Assembly (NCBI GenBank): GCA_016699715.1
Contig: CP065007.1
Coordinates: 1,550,001-1,614,000 of the forward strand
DNA: 64,000 nt
Direction of reading: 5' to 3'
Source of the DNA: Candidatus Competibacteraceae bacterium
GTDB taxonomy: Bacteria > Pseudomonadota > Gammaproteobacteria > Competibacterales > Competibacteraceae
Shown here: positions 24,680 through 33,567 of the stretch, one piece after another
How the letters are laid out: each line of letters begins with the position of its first letter
Numbering within the stretch: the first letter of the stretch is position 1
The notes under the pieces: model-generated
Databases searched by the model: none
What the model was told of the DNA's origin: nothing
The model's input: only the letters and a program-made list of their open reading frames with translations
Made by a program: the position numbers and the translations under genes

Positions 24680-25564
24680 ATGAACGCCCTGCTGGAAACC
24701 CGCAATCTGGTCAAGCACTTTCGCGGGGTCAACGCCGTGAACGGCATCGACCTCGCCATCCCGACCGGCTGCTGCTTCGGCCTGCTCGGCCCCAACGGCG
24801 CGGGCAAAACCACCACGGTCGAGATGTTGGAAGGCATTCAGCAACCGACCGCTGGCCACATCCGTTATCGCGGCGAGACTCTGGGAGCACGCTTCCGTCA
24901 GGAAGTCGGCATCATGTTCCAGTCCACGGCGCTGCAAGACTTCATCACCGGCCGCGAAAACCTGCGGATGTTCGGCAACTTCTACGCTCGAACCCTGCCG
25001 TTCGACGAATTGGTCGAAGCCTGCGCGCTGGGCGAGTTTCTCGACCGCGATACCCGCAAACTGTCCGGCGGCCAACGCCAGCGGCTGCTGCTGGCCATCG
25101 CCCTGGTCAACGACCCGGAACTGATTTTCCTGGACGAACCCACCACCGGTCTCGACCCACAGGCCCGCCGCAATTTCTGGGAACTGGTTCACCACATCAA
25201 GGCGCGCGGCAAGACCATCCTGCTCACCACCCATTACATGGAGGAGGCTTACCACCTGTGCGACGAAATCGCCATCATGGACCATGGCCGGATCATTGCC
25301 CATGGCACGCCGCGCGAGCTGTTGGAAGCCCACTTCGATGACGTGGTGCTGCAATTGCCGGCGGCGGACTTTCCCGATCCCCCTCCCCCGCTGTCGCACA
25401 CCGTGGTACGGGGCCGAAATTCGGTGGAAATCCTGACCCGCGACGTTACCACCGCCATCCGTGAGTTGCTGGCCCACGACATCCCGCTGGCGCGGCTCCA
25501 GATCCGGCCACGTACCCTGGAGGATCTGTTCCTGGAACTGACCGGCCGAGAGTTGCGGGCGTGA
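24680..25564 (+). CDS. ABC-2 type exporter, ATP-binding protein
   Basis: A 294-residue ATPase that powers a two-gene exporter. Walker A is GPNGAGKTTT near residue 38, the Q-loop is MFQSTALQDF, the signature is LSGGQRQRLLLA near 133, Walker B is LIFLDEPTTGLDP, and the H-loop is TTHYMEEAYHLCD. It resembles the NodI/CcmA/drug group. Its stop overlaps the GTG start of the membrane partner. The substrate cannot be told. Its place directly after rpoC is unusual. Confidence 0.93.
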   Translation: MNALLETRNLVKHFRGVNAVNGIDLAIPTGCCFGLLGPNGAGKTTTVEMLEGIQQPTAGHIRYRGETLGARFRQEVGIMFQSTALQDFITGRENLRMFGNFYARTLPFDELVEACALGEFLDRDTRKLSGGQRQRLLLAIALVNDPELIFLDEPTTGLDPQARRNFWELVHHIKARGKTILLTTHYMEEAYHLCDEIAIMDHGRIIAHGTPRELLEAHFDDVVLQLPAADFPDPPPPLSHTVVRGRNSVEILTRDVTTAIRELLAHDIPLARLQIRPRTLEDLFLELTGRELRA

Positions 25565-26568
25565 GCTTCAAACGCTTCTGGACGGTGTTCGTGCACCGTA
25601 ACTGGGAATTCCTGCGCGACCGATCCTCGCTGACCTGGAACCTGCTGTTCCCCATTTCCCTGATCGCCGGTTTCACCTTCGCCTTTTCCGGACCGGGACT
25701 GGATCTTTACAAGGTGGGGCTGCTCCACGATACCGGCAACCGCAACGGCAGCGAATTTTTCCAAACCCGCTATATCCGCTTCATCTCCATCACCGATCTG
25801 AGCGCCGCGCTGACCAAGGTCGAACGCCACCAGCTCGACATGCTGTTCGACCCCGCCGAACGGCGCTACTGGATCAACGAGGAATCGCCGAAAGGCTATG
25901 TGCTGGAACGGATACTGCGCGGTGCCGACGCCCGCCCGACCTTCAGCAAACAAAGCGTAAGCGGCCGCGCCATTCGCTATGTGGACTGGGTACTGCCCGG
26001 CGTACTGGCGATGAACATGATGTTCAGTTGTCTATTCGGGGTCGGTTACGTGATCGTGCGTTACCGCAAGAACGGCATGCTCAAACGCCTCAGGGCCACT
26101 CCGCTGCGACCGCTGGAATTTCTTTCCGCGCAAATCACCTCGCGGCTGCTACTGGTCATGGTCTCGACCGTGCTGGTGTTCGTCGGCACCGACCTGTTTG
26201 TCGGTTTTGCCATGTTCGGCTCCTATCTCGCCCTGTTCGTGGTATTCACGCTCGGCGCGGTCAGCCTGCTCAGCCTCGGCTTGCTGGTCGCCGCCCGCGC
26301 CACCAGCGAGGAATTGGCGGCGGGACTCCTGAACGCGCTGAGTTGGCCCATGACGTTTCTGTCGGGCGTCTGGTTTTCGCTGGAGGGCGTGCACCCCTTC
26401 CTGCAACAGTGCGCCCAACTGGCGCCGCTGACCCATATCATCGATGCCTCACGGGCGATCATGATCGATGGCGCCGGCCTGGCGGATGTCTCCGGGCATC
26501 TGCTGGTGCTGGCCGCGATGAGCCTGGGCTTCATGCTCATTGGCGCCTGGATGTTTCGGTGGGAGTAA
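25561..26568 (+). CDS. ABC-2 type exporter, membrane protein
   Basis: A 335-residue permease that pairs with the ATPase before it (4-base overlap, GTG start). One membrane span lies near the N-terminus (NLLFPISLIAGFTFAF). A periplasmic loop of ~120 residues follows, then five spans from about residue 140 on, with the conserved YRKNGMLKRLRATPLRPLEFLSAQ loop and the LNALSWPMTFLSGVWFSLEG segment of ABC-2 permeases. The exported compound is unknown. Confidence 0.9.
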   Translation: MSFKRFWTVFVHRNWEFLRDRSSLTWNLLFPISLIAGFTFAFSGPGLDLYKVGLLHDTGNRNGSEFFQTRYIRFISITDLSAALTKVERHQLDMLFDPAERRYWINEESPKGYVLERILRGADARPTFSKQSVSGRAIRYVDWVLPGVLAMNMMFSCLFGVGYVIVRYRKNGMLKRLRATPLRPLEFLSAQITSRLLLVMVSTVLVFVGTDLFVGFAMFGSYLALFVVFTLGAVSLLSLGLLVAARATSEELAAGLLNALSWPMTFLSGVWFSLEGVHPFLQQCAQLAPLTHIIDASRAIMIDGAGLADVSGHLLVLAAMSLGFMLIGAWMFRWE

Positions 26569-26677
26569 GCGATCAAGCGGCTTGTCATCCATCAATACGG
26601 ACTCGATTCTACCCCTGCGACTGTGGTTACTCTCGCCTATAATTTTGGGATTACCCTGACTCCAGTGAGGCATTCCC

Positions 26678-28483
26678 ATGGCCAAGGCCCCCGCATCGCC
26701 CACCCCCGACGGCAAGAAACCCGACTTCAACAAGCTGGCTCAGAATTTTTCCAAAATCATCGAACAGAGCCAGCGGGTACTACAGGAATTTCTCAAGCGC
26801 CAGGAAGGCGGCGACCCGCTCCCGATCATGGACCCCGCCATCATCAGCAAGTCTTTTCAGGAACTATTCGACAAGCTGCTGAAAAACCCGGACCAGTTGA
26901 TCGAGGCTCAAGTTAATTTCTGGAAAAACTACCTCGATCTGTGGCAGGCGGCCTCCCAGCGGATGCAGGGCAAGGAAAGCAAGCCGCTCATCGCGCCGCC
27001 GCCCGGCGACAAGCGCTTCAAGGACGCGCAGTGGGCGGAAAACGCGGTTTTCGACTTCATCAAACAGTCTTATCTACTCGCCGCCGACAGCCTGCAAGGG
27101 CTGGTTCACAAGGTCGAGGGACTGGACGACAAGACCGCCCGCAAGGTCCAGTTCTATACCCGTCAGTTCGTGGATGCCATGGCACCCACGAACTTCGTGC
27201 TGACCAATCCGACCGTGCTCCAGGCCACGCTCGATTCGGGCGGGGAGAATTTGGTCAAGGGTCTCCAGAATCTGCTGGAGGATGTGGAGCGCGGTCGCGG
27301 CCAGGTGCAGATCAAGATGACCGATCTCAAGGCATTCAAACCCGGCGAAAACATTGCGGTCACGCCGGGCAAGGTTGTCTTTCAGAACGAGTTGATGCAA
27401 CTGGTTCAATACAACCCCAGCACCCCGACCGTTCACCAGCGACCGTTTCTGTTCGTCTCGCCCTGGATCAACAAGTTTTACATCATGGACATGCGACCCA
27501 AGAACTCCATGGTCAAGTGGATGGTGGACCAGGGCTTCACGGTGTTCATGACCTCCTGGATCAACCCGGACGAGCGGCTGGCGCACAAGAAGTTCGAGGA
27601 CTACATGCTGTCCATCGTGGAAGCGATGGACGCCATCGAACAGGCCACCGGCGAACGGGAAATCAACACCGCCGGCTACTGTCTGGGCGGCACCATCCTG
27701 CTCACCACGCTAGCCTACCTCGCCGCCAGGAAGGACCGGCGGGTGAAGAGCGCCATCTGTTTCGCCTGCATGACCGATTTCAGCGAACCGGGCGAGCTGG
27801 AGGTGTTCATCGACGAAGAGCTGATCACCCTGCTGGAGAAGCAAATGGGCGAGCGCGGTTATCTGGACGGCAGCCAGATGGCCGGCGTATTCAGCATGTT
27901 GCGCGCCAACGATTTGATCTGGTACTTCGTGGTCAACAACTATTTGTTGGGCAACGACCCCTATCCCTTCGATCTGCTGTACTGGAATTCCGATTCCACC
28001 CGGATGCCCCGGGACATGCACAGCTTCTACGTGCGCAACATGTACCAGAAGAATCTGCTGCGCGAGCCGGGCGGCATCACTTTGGCGGGCGTGCCGATCG
28101 ATCTGCGCAAGATCAAGACGCCGGTTTGCTTCCTGTCCGCCTTCGAGGATCATATCGCCCCGTGGACCTCCACCTATGCCGGCACCCAACTGGTTGGCGG
28201 GCCGGTGAAATTCGTGCTGAGCGGCTCGGGTCACATCGCCGGGGTCATCAATCCGGCCTCGTCCGATAAATATGGGTTCTGGCTCAATCCCAACACCCCG
28301 CCGAATCCCGACGACTGGTTCAAGGATGCGGTCAAGCAGGAGGGATCGTGGTGGCCGGACTGGCTGGCCTGGCTGCAACCGCACGCCGGCCCGCAAATAC
28401 CGGCCCGCACGCCGGGTGACGGTCAACTGAAACCGATCGAGGACGCGCCGGGCTCCTTCGTCAAGATGCGCTACGATCAGTAA
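26678..28483 (+). CDS. phaC: class I poly(3-hydroxyalkanoate) synthase
   Basis: Polymerises hydroxyacyl-CoA into PHA storage granules. At 601 residues it is a class I enzyme. The lipase-like box is AGYCLGGTIL with nucleophile Cys335. The catalytic partners are Asp491 in SAFEDHIAPW and His519 in GSGHIAGVINP. FVSPWINKFYIMD and SWINPDERLAHKKFEDYM are further family blocks. The gene is alone, without phaA, phaB or phaP next to it. Its last 23 bases overlap the 3' end of dnaE on the other strand. It fits the propionate-type CoA-transferase at 60455 in a PHA-storing organism. Confidence 0.96.
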   Translation: MAKAPASPTPDGKKPDFNKLAQNFSKIIEQSQRVLQEFLKRQEGGDPLPIMDPAIISKSFQELFDKLLKNPDQLIEAQVNFWKNYLDLWQAASQRMQGKESKPLIAPPPGDKRFKDAQWAENAVFDFIKQSYLLAADSLQGLVHKVEGLDDKTARKVQFYTRQFVDAMAPTNFVLTNPTVLQATLDSGGENLVKGLQNLLEDVERGRGQVQIKMTDLKAFKPGENIAVTPGKVVFQNELMQLVQYNPSTPTVHQRPFLFVSPWINKFYIMDMRPKNSMVKWMVDQGFTVFMTSWINPDERLAHKKFEDYMLSIVEAMDAIEQATGEREINTAGYCLGGTILLTTLAYLAARKDRRVKSAICFACMTDFSEPGELEVFIDEELITLLEKQMGERGYLDGSQMAGVFSMLRANDLIWYFVVNNYLLGNDPYPFDLLYWNSDSTRMPRDMHSFYVRNMYQKNLLREPGGITLAGVPIDLRKIKTPVCFLSAFEDHIAPWTSTYAGTQLVGGPVKFVLSGSGHIAGVINPASSDKYGFWLNPNTPPNPDDWFKDAVKQEGSWWPDWLAWLQPHAGPQIPARTPGDGQLKPIEDAPGSFVKMRYDQ

Positions 28484-31400
28484 CTGGCTGTGGGTCGTAC
28501 AACAACCGCACTGCCTCCGCGCCGGCCAGCTCCCGCAGTCGGCGCAGGAGCGCTTCACATGGCTTGACCCGCCAGTCCGAACCGAATGCCAGTTCCACCC
28601 GCGCGCTGGAACCGAGGTACTCCACCCATACCACGCAGCGGCCGTCGGCGCGATGCTCGGCCAGCACGCCGGCCAGTTTCCGCGACACGCCCGCCGCGCA
28701 CTGTTCCGCGTCCAGGCGTAGTTGCAGCCGCCGAGCCCGTTCGGCGCGCGCGCTGTCCAGATCCAACACTCGCTCGACGTTCAGCCGGGTGGTTTGGTTG
28801 AACTCGTCCCAACCCAAATTCCCCTGCACCAACAGAATGGCGTCCTCGACGATCAGTAACCGATGCTGTTCGTACACTTCGGGAAAGATGCGCAGTTCCA
28901 TCCGCCCGCCGCCGTCATCCAAGGTCACGAAGGCGATTCGCCCGCCCCGGTTGGCATTGCGGGTCCGCAGGCTGACCACCAGTCCAGCGACGGTCAGCGA
29001 ACGGTCGTTGCCTCGACGTGAACTGCCGCCGTTCTCGCTCAGATCGCGCAGCCGGGTCGCGCCCAGCGCGGTTAGCTCCGACTTCAAGCGATTGATCGGG
29101 TGACCGGTCAGGTACACCCCCAACGTTTCCTTCTCGCCGCGTAACCGCTCTTCTTCGTCCCATTCCCGCTGGACATTCCCCAAGCGCCCCATGGGCGGCG
29201 TTGCCGTGCAATCCAATTGTACCGCCGGCTTATCCGTACTTTCGGTGACAGCGGCATACGGTGGCCGCGCTGGTGTTTCTTCGGCGGCCAGTCCGAACAT
29301 ATCGTTCTGGCCGGCGGCGTCATTGCGGGAATGCTGCTCGGCCAGTCGCAGCGCCTCCGGTAATTGCGCCGCCAATGTCGCCCGGTTGGCGCCGAGTTCG
29401 TCGAAGGCTCCGGAACGGACCAGCGCTTCCAGCACCCGGCGGTTGAGCTTACGCAAATCCACCCGCTGGCACAGGTCGAACAAATCGCGGTACGGCCCAC
29501 CCCGCTCCCGCTCGCGCAGCAGCGCCTCGATGGCGCCTTCGCCTGCCCCCTTGATCGCCCCCAGACCGTAGAGAATCTCGCCGCTTGCGCCGACCGTGAA
29601 GCGGTACTCGGACGCGTTGATGGCCGGCGGCGCCAGCTTGAGACCCATGCAGCGGCATTCCTCGATGAACACCACCACCTTGTCGGTCTTGTCCATGTCC
29701 GAGGACAGCACCGCCGCCATGAACGCCGCCGGATAATGCGCCTTCAGCCAGGCGGTCTGGTAAGACACCAGGGCATAGGCGGCGCTATGGCTTTTATTAA
29801 AACCATAGCCCGCGAATTTATCAATTAAATCAAATATATAAGACGCAGTTTCCGGCTCGACCGCGTGCTCCGTCGCGCCTTTCACAAACCCCTCCCGCTC
29901 CTTGGCCATCTTCTCGGCGTCCTTTTTGCCCATGGCCCGCCTGAGCAAATCCGCTCCGCCCAGGCTATACCCCGCCAGCACCTGGGCAATTTGCATCACC
30001 TGTTCCTGATAGAGGATGACACCGTAGGTGGGTTGGAGAATCGTTGTCAGCGTCGGATGGGGATATTCGATGCGGGCGCGGCCGTGCTTGCGGTCGATAA
30101 AGTCATCCACCATGCCCGATTGCAGCGGTCCCGGCCGAAACAGGGCCACCAGCGCCACGATGTCCTCGAAACAGTCCGGCTGCAAGCGGCGAATCAGATC
30201 CTTCATGCCGCTGGATTCCAACTGGAACACCGCCGTGGTCTGGTAGCGTTTCAACAGATCGAAGGTCGGCGCGTCGTTCAGGGGAATCGTCGCGATATCG
30301 AGCGGCGGCTCGCCCGCCCTCGCCCGTTTGCGGTTGGTGGCCTGTACCGCCCAGTCGATGATGGTCAGGGTCCGCAGGCCCAGGAAGTCGAATTTCACCA
30401 GCCCAGCCGACTCGACGTCGTCCTTGTCGAACTGGGTCACCGCCCCAGCGTCGCCCTCTTCGCAGTACAGCGGCGAAAAGTCGGTCAGGGTGGACGGCGC
30501 GATCACCACCCCGCCGGCGTGCTTGCCGACATTGCGCGCCAGCCCTTCCAGCTTGCGGGCCAGGTCGATCAGGGTCCGAATTTCCTCATCGTTCTCGTAC
30601 AGCCGGCGCAGTTCCGCTTCCTGTTCGATGGCCTTGTCCAGGGTGATGCCAATTTCGAAGGGAATCAGCTTGGCGATGCGGTCGACGTAGCCGTAGGGAT
30701 GGCCCAGCACCCGGCCGACGTCGCGCACCACCGCCTTGGCCGCCATGGTGCCGTGGGTGGCGATCTGCGACACCCGGTCGCGACCGTAGCGCCGGGCGAC
30801 GTACTCGATCACCCGGTCGCGCCCTTCCATGCAGAAATCGATGTCGAAATCCGGCATCGATACCCGTTCGGGGTTGAGGAAGCGCTCGAACAACAGGTCG
30901 TAGGCCAGCGGGTCCAGATCGGTGATGCCCAACGCATAGGCCACCAGCGAACCGGCGCCGGAACCGCGCCCCGGCCCGACCGGCACTCCGTTGGCGCGTG
31001 CCCACTGGATGAAATCGGCCACGATCAGAAAGTAGCCGGGAAAGCCCATCTGGATGATGACCTTCAGTTCGATTTCCAGCCGCTGCTCGTAGGGCTGGCG
31101 GCGTTCGGCGAAATCGGGCGCGGCAGGGTCGAACAGCCGCTGTAGCCGCTGTTCGAGGCCGGTGCGGGCCTGGGCCGAGAAAAAATCGCCGATGTTCGTG
31201 CCCGCCGGGATGGGAAAATCCGGCAGCACGTTTTTGCCCAGTTCCAGTTGCAGGTTGCAGCGACGGGCGATTTCGACGCTATTTTCCAGCGCCTCCGGCA
31301 CATCCGCGAACAGTTCGGCCATTTCCGCCGGCGAGCGCAGATATTGTTGGTCGCTATAACGGCGGGGACGGTTAGCGTCACCCAGAATCGCGCCATCGTG

Positions 31401-32045
31401 GATACAGACCCGCGCTTCGTGCGCCTCGAAATCCTCGCGCTGGAGAAAACACACTTCGTTGGTCGCCACCACCGGCGTTCCAGTCGCCGCCGCCAGGTCC
31501 AGGACGGCTTCGAGATATTCTTCCTCCTGGGGCCGCCCGGTGCGTTGCAACTCCAGATAAAAGCGCTCGGGGAACAGTTGCCGCCACTCGGCCAGCCAGT
31601 TCCGGGCCTGTTCCATTCGGTCGTTCAGCAGCGCCTGGCCCAGTTCGCCCGCCCGGCCGCCGGACAGGGCGATCAAGCCTTCGGTGTTGCCGGCCAGCCA
31701 GCGGTAGTCGATCGCTGGCACGCCGCGCTGCTGGCCTTCGAGATAGCCGCGGCTGACCAGCCGGGTCAGGTGACGATAGCCGATCAGATCCTGGCACAGC
31801 AGCACCAACCGCGTCGGTTCGTCGCCCCGCCGCACCCAAACTTCCACACCGATGATCGGTTTGATCCCGGCGCCGAGCGCGGCCTTGTAGAACTTGATCA
31901 GCGCGAACAGATTGCTCATGTCGGTGACTGCCACGGCCGGCATCCCGGCGGCGGCCACCTGCTTGACCAGGCTCTTGATGCGGACCAATCCGTCCACCAG
32001 CGAATATTCGGTGTGCAGGCGCAAGTGCACAAAGGGCGTGGTCAT
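28461..32045 (-). CDS. dnaE: DNA polymerase III alpha subunit
   Basis: The replicative polymerase. The 1194-residue protein has the PHP domain at the N-terminus (FVHLRLHTEYSLVDG, VTDMSNLFALIKFY), the polymerase core with PDFDIDFCMEGRDRVIEYV near residue 400, the helix-hairpin-helix region, an OB-fold (LTVAGLVVSLRTRN) near 985-1080 and a C-terminal tail. It starts inside the rnhB stop (ATGA), so the two are translationally coupled. Its 3' end overlaps phaC by 23 bp in convergent orientation. Confidence 0.97.
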   Translation of the reverse strand: MTTPFVHLRLHTEYSLVDGLVRIKSLVKQVAAAGMPAVAVTDMSNLFALIKFYKAALGAGIKPIIGVEVWVRRGDEPTRLVLLCQDLIGYRHLTRLVSRGYLEGQQRGVPAIDYRWLAGNTEGLIALSGGRAGELGQALLNDRMEQARNWLAEWRQLFPERFYLELQRTGRPQEEEYLEAVLDLAAATGTPVVATNEVCFLQREDFEAHEARVCIHDGAILGDANRPRRYSDQQYLRSPAEMAELFADVPEALENSVEIARRCNLQLELGKNVLPDFPIPAGTNIGDFFSAQARTGLEQRLQRLFDPAAPDFAERRQPYEQRLEIELKVIIQMGFPGYFLIVADFIQWARANGVPVGPGRGSGAGSLVAYALGITDLDPLAYDLLFERFLNPERVSMPDFDIDFCMEGRDRVIEYVARRYGRDRVSQIATHGTMAAKAVVRDVGRVLGHPYGYVDRIAKLIPFEIGITLDKAIEQEAELRRLYENDEEIRTLIDLARKLEGLARNVGKHAGGVVIAPSTLTDFSPLYCEEGDAGAVTQFDKDDVESAGLVKFDFLGLRTLTIIDWAVQATNRKRARAGEPPLDIATIPLNDAPTFDLLKRYQTTAVFQLESSGMKDLIRRLQPDCFEDIVALVALFRPGPLQSGMVDDFIDRKHGRARIEYPHPTLTTILQPTYGVILYQEQVMQIAQVLAGYSLGGADLLRRAMGKKDAEKMAKEREGFVKGATEHAVEPETASYIFDLIDKFAGYGFNKSHSAAYALVSYQTAWLKAHYPAAFMAAVLSSDMDKTDKVVVFIEECRCMGLKLAPPAINASEYRFTVGASGEILYGLGAIKGAGEGAIEALLRERERGGPYRDLFDLCQRVDLRKLNRRVLEALVRSGAFDELGANRATLAAQLPEALRLAEQHSRNDAAGQNDMFGLAAEETPARPPYAAVTESTDKPAVQLDCTATPPMGRLGNVQREWDEEERLRGEKETLGVYLTGHPINRLKSELTALGATRLRDLSENGGSSRRGNDRSLTVAGLVVSLRTRNANRGGRIAFVTLDDGGGRMELRIFPEVYEQHRLLIVEDAILLVQGNLGWDEFNQTTRLNVERVLDLDSARAERARRLQLRLDAEQCAAGVSRKLAGVLAEHRADGRCVVWVEYLGSSARVELAFGSDWRVKPCEALLRRLRELAGAEAVRLLYDPQPVTDRSAS

Positions 32046-32641
32046 AGCCCTTCCTCGATGAGGATGGCGGCTTGCAGCGCGGCGGCGACCGGCGCGAAAG
32101 AGCGGCGGTGTTCGGGACAGGGGCCGAAGCGGCGCAACGCTTCCCGGTGGACGGCGGTCGGGTAACCCTTGTGGCGGGCGAAATCGTAGTGTGGATAACG
32201 CTCGTGCAGTTCGCGCAGTTCAGCGTCCCGCGCCACCTTCGCCAGAATCGAGGCGGCACTGATCGCCGGCACGGTGGCATCGCCCTTGACGATGGCTGTA
32301 CAGGGGCAAGCCAGCGGTGGACAGTGCTTGCCGTCCACCAGCACTTGATCCGGGGTCACGGACAGGGCTTCGACCGCCCGCCGCATTGCCAGCAGCGCAG
32401 CCTGGAAAATGTTGAGCCGGTCGATTTCGGCGACCTCGGCGCGACCCAGCGCCCAGGCCAGCGCGTTGGCGCGGATGTCCAGCGCCAGTCGTTCGCGGCG
32501 GGCGGGGCTGAGTTGCTTGGAATCAGCCAGGCCGGCGATGGGGCGGGCGGGATCGAGAATGACGGCGGCGGCGACCACGGGACCGGCCAGCGGGCCGCGT
32601 CCCACTTCGTCCACGCCGGCGATCAGGAGGGTGTCGGGCAT
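32042..32641 (-). CDS. rnhB: ribonuclease HII
   Basis: Removes ribonucleotides from DNA-RNA hybrids. The 199-residue protein has the N-terminal motif IAGVDEVGRGPLAGPVV with the first catalytic Asp-Glu, DSKQLSPARRE, the second acidic site LVDGKHCP, and SAASILAKVARD. I chose the ATG giving MPDTLLIAG because GAAGGA lies six bases before it; longer starts run into the intergenic DNA. In most gammaproteobacteria rnhB follows lpxB directly; here about 9.9 kb of accessory DNA separates them. Confidence 0.95.
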   Translation of the reverse strand: MPDTLLIAGVDEVGRGPLAGPVVAAAVILDPARPIAGLADSKQLSPARRERLALDIRANALAWALGRAEVAEIDRLNIFQAALLAMRRAVEALSVTPDQVLVDGKHCPPLACPCTAIVKGDATVPAISAASILAKVARDAELRELHERYPHYDFARHKGYPTAVHREALRRFGPCPEHRRSFAPVAAALQAAILIEEGL

Positions 32642-32729
32642 GGAGGTTCCTTCAAGAGTCATCAAATCAGCATTTAATATCGTTTCCCGATAGGTTTTGT
32701 TCTTTTCGGAGGCCAATAACCACCCTGTT

Positions 32730-32800
32730 CGTCATACCCGCGAAAGCGGGTATCCCGTTTTTCAGCGGCGGCCTGGATTCCCGCATTCGCGGGAATGACG
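32730..32800. repeat. pair of inverted REP-like palindromes
   Basis: A 26-bp palindrome (CGTCATACCCGC..GCGGGTATCC) at 32730-32755 and a partner in the opposite orientation (GGATTCCCGC..GCGGGAATGACG) at 32775-32800. The two differ by paired changes that keep each stem, so the fold appears conserved. Such extragenic palindromes are common in proteobacteria. It marks the junction between rnhB and the accessory region. Confidence 0.8.
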
Positions 32801-32805
32801 AAAAC

Positions 32806-33222
32806 CTATTCAGAATTGGTATAACTCTGTACCATCGCGGAGCGCATGCCGAAGCGTTCAACGAATGGCTCGAACTCGCGGTCGCTGTACAGCAAAGCAT
32901 AATCTTTTTCAATACAGAACGTTGCGATCAGCGTGTCGATGGTTTTCCTCGCTGTAACGCCGAGCCGCCGCAAGGCGCGGAAGTGACGGGCGGCCTGAAT
33001 GGCGATTTCCCGCCCCCCGATTTCCACCACGTCCAGGGAGCTTAGCAACTTGCGAGCCTGGTTGAAGTCTCGTTCGCTGTTAAACCCTTGCAGGACTTCG
33101 GTCAGGATGAGGTCTCCCACCGCCAAGGGCTCGCTGCCCAGCAGCGCATCCAGACGCTCGGTCTGCACGGTGATGGTTCCCCTGAAGTAGTCGATCCAGA
33201 CGCTGGAATCGACCAGGATCAC
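32806..33222 (-). CDS. vapC: VapC-type toxin, PIN-domain ribonuclease
   Basis: A 138-residue PIN-domain protein, normally an RNase that cuts tRNA or rRNA when its antitoxin is lost. The acidic residues expected for the metal site are present: Asp5 in ILVDSSVWID, Glu in LILTEVLQGF, Asp in RKTIDTLIATF, and Asp in LLYSDREFEPF. The ATG overlaps the stop of vapB (ATGA), the usual coupled layout. It lies between rnhB and the integron integrase, and appears intact. Confidence 0.93.
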   Translation of the reverse strand: MILVDSSVWIDYFRGTITVQTERLDALLGSEPLAVGDLILTEVLQGFNSERDFNQARKLLSSLDVVEIGGREIAIQAARHFRALRRLGVTARKTIDTLIATFCIEKDYALLYSDREFEPFVERFGMRSAMVQSYTNSE

Positions 33223-33413
33223 CGGTCGGTTCTCATGGCGTCGAGGTCGCCTTGCCAGTCGAGCTTGCCGCGAAAGCGGCGGATTTCTTCCTGCTGGCGC
33301 AATCGCAACAAGGTGCGCAGGCCCAATTCAACGACCTCGCGCTTGGTCTTCAAACCCGTCACGCGCAAGGTCTCCTCCATGAGTTGATCGTCGATCACGA
33401 TATTGGTACGCAT
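33219..33413 (-). CDS. vapB: VapB-type antitoxin
   Basis: A 64-residue protein, MRTNIVIDDQLMEETLRVTG then KTKREVVELGLRTLLRLRQQ, of the ribbon-helix-helix kind that binds its own promoter. The C-terminal RRFRGKLDWQGDLDAMRTDR is the usual toxin-wrapping tail. It is the first gene of the vapBC pair. The promoter should lie in 33414-33480, where a short AT-rich stretch is found. Confidence 0.9.
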   Translation of the reverse strand: MRTNIVIDDQLMEETLRVTGLKTKREVVELGLRTLLRLRQQEEIRRFRGKLDWQGDLDAMRTDR

Positions 33414-33567
33414 GATGTGTATCTCTTGTTCGATTTTTACACATCATAGGGCTTTGGATGGTGGCCCACAACCGGATGCTTGGTTAGGAAACAGCAGTGC
33501 CGCGCGCCTGATTCCAGGTGGACACCGCCACCTTGCGTTTGACGACCTAACAGCCGCCGCACCGAAG
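33414..33567. other. gap between vapB and intI
   Basis: 154 bp with no gene. It contains GGTTAGG near 33484 and CCTAAC near 33549, which could be worn cassette-join sequences, but their order does not make a complete attC. Confidence 0.4.

Noticed and set aside
33484..33556. attC-like pair GGTTAGG...CCTAAC behind intI
   Set aside because: The boxes are in the wrong order for an attC and no complementary inner arms were found; at most a worn remnant.
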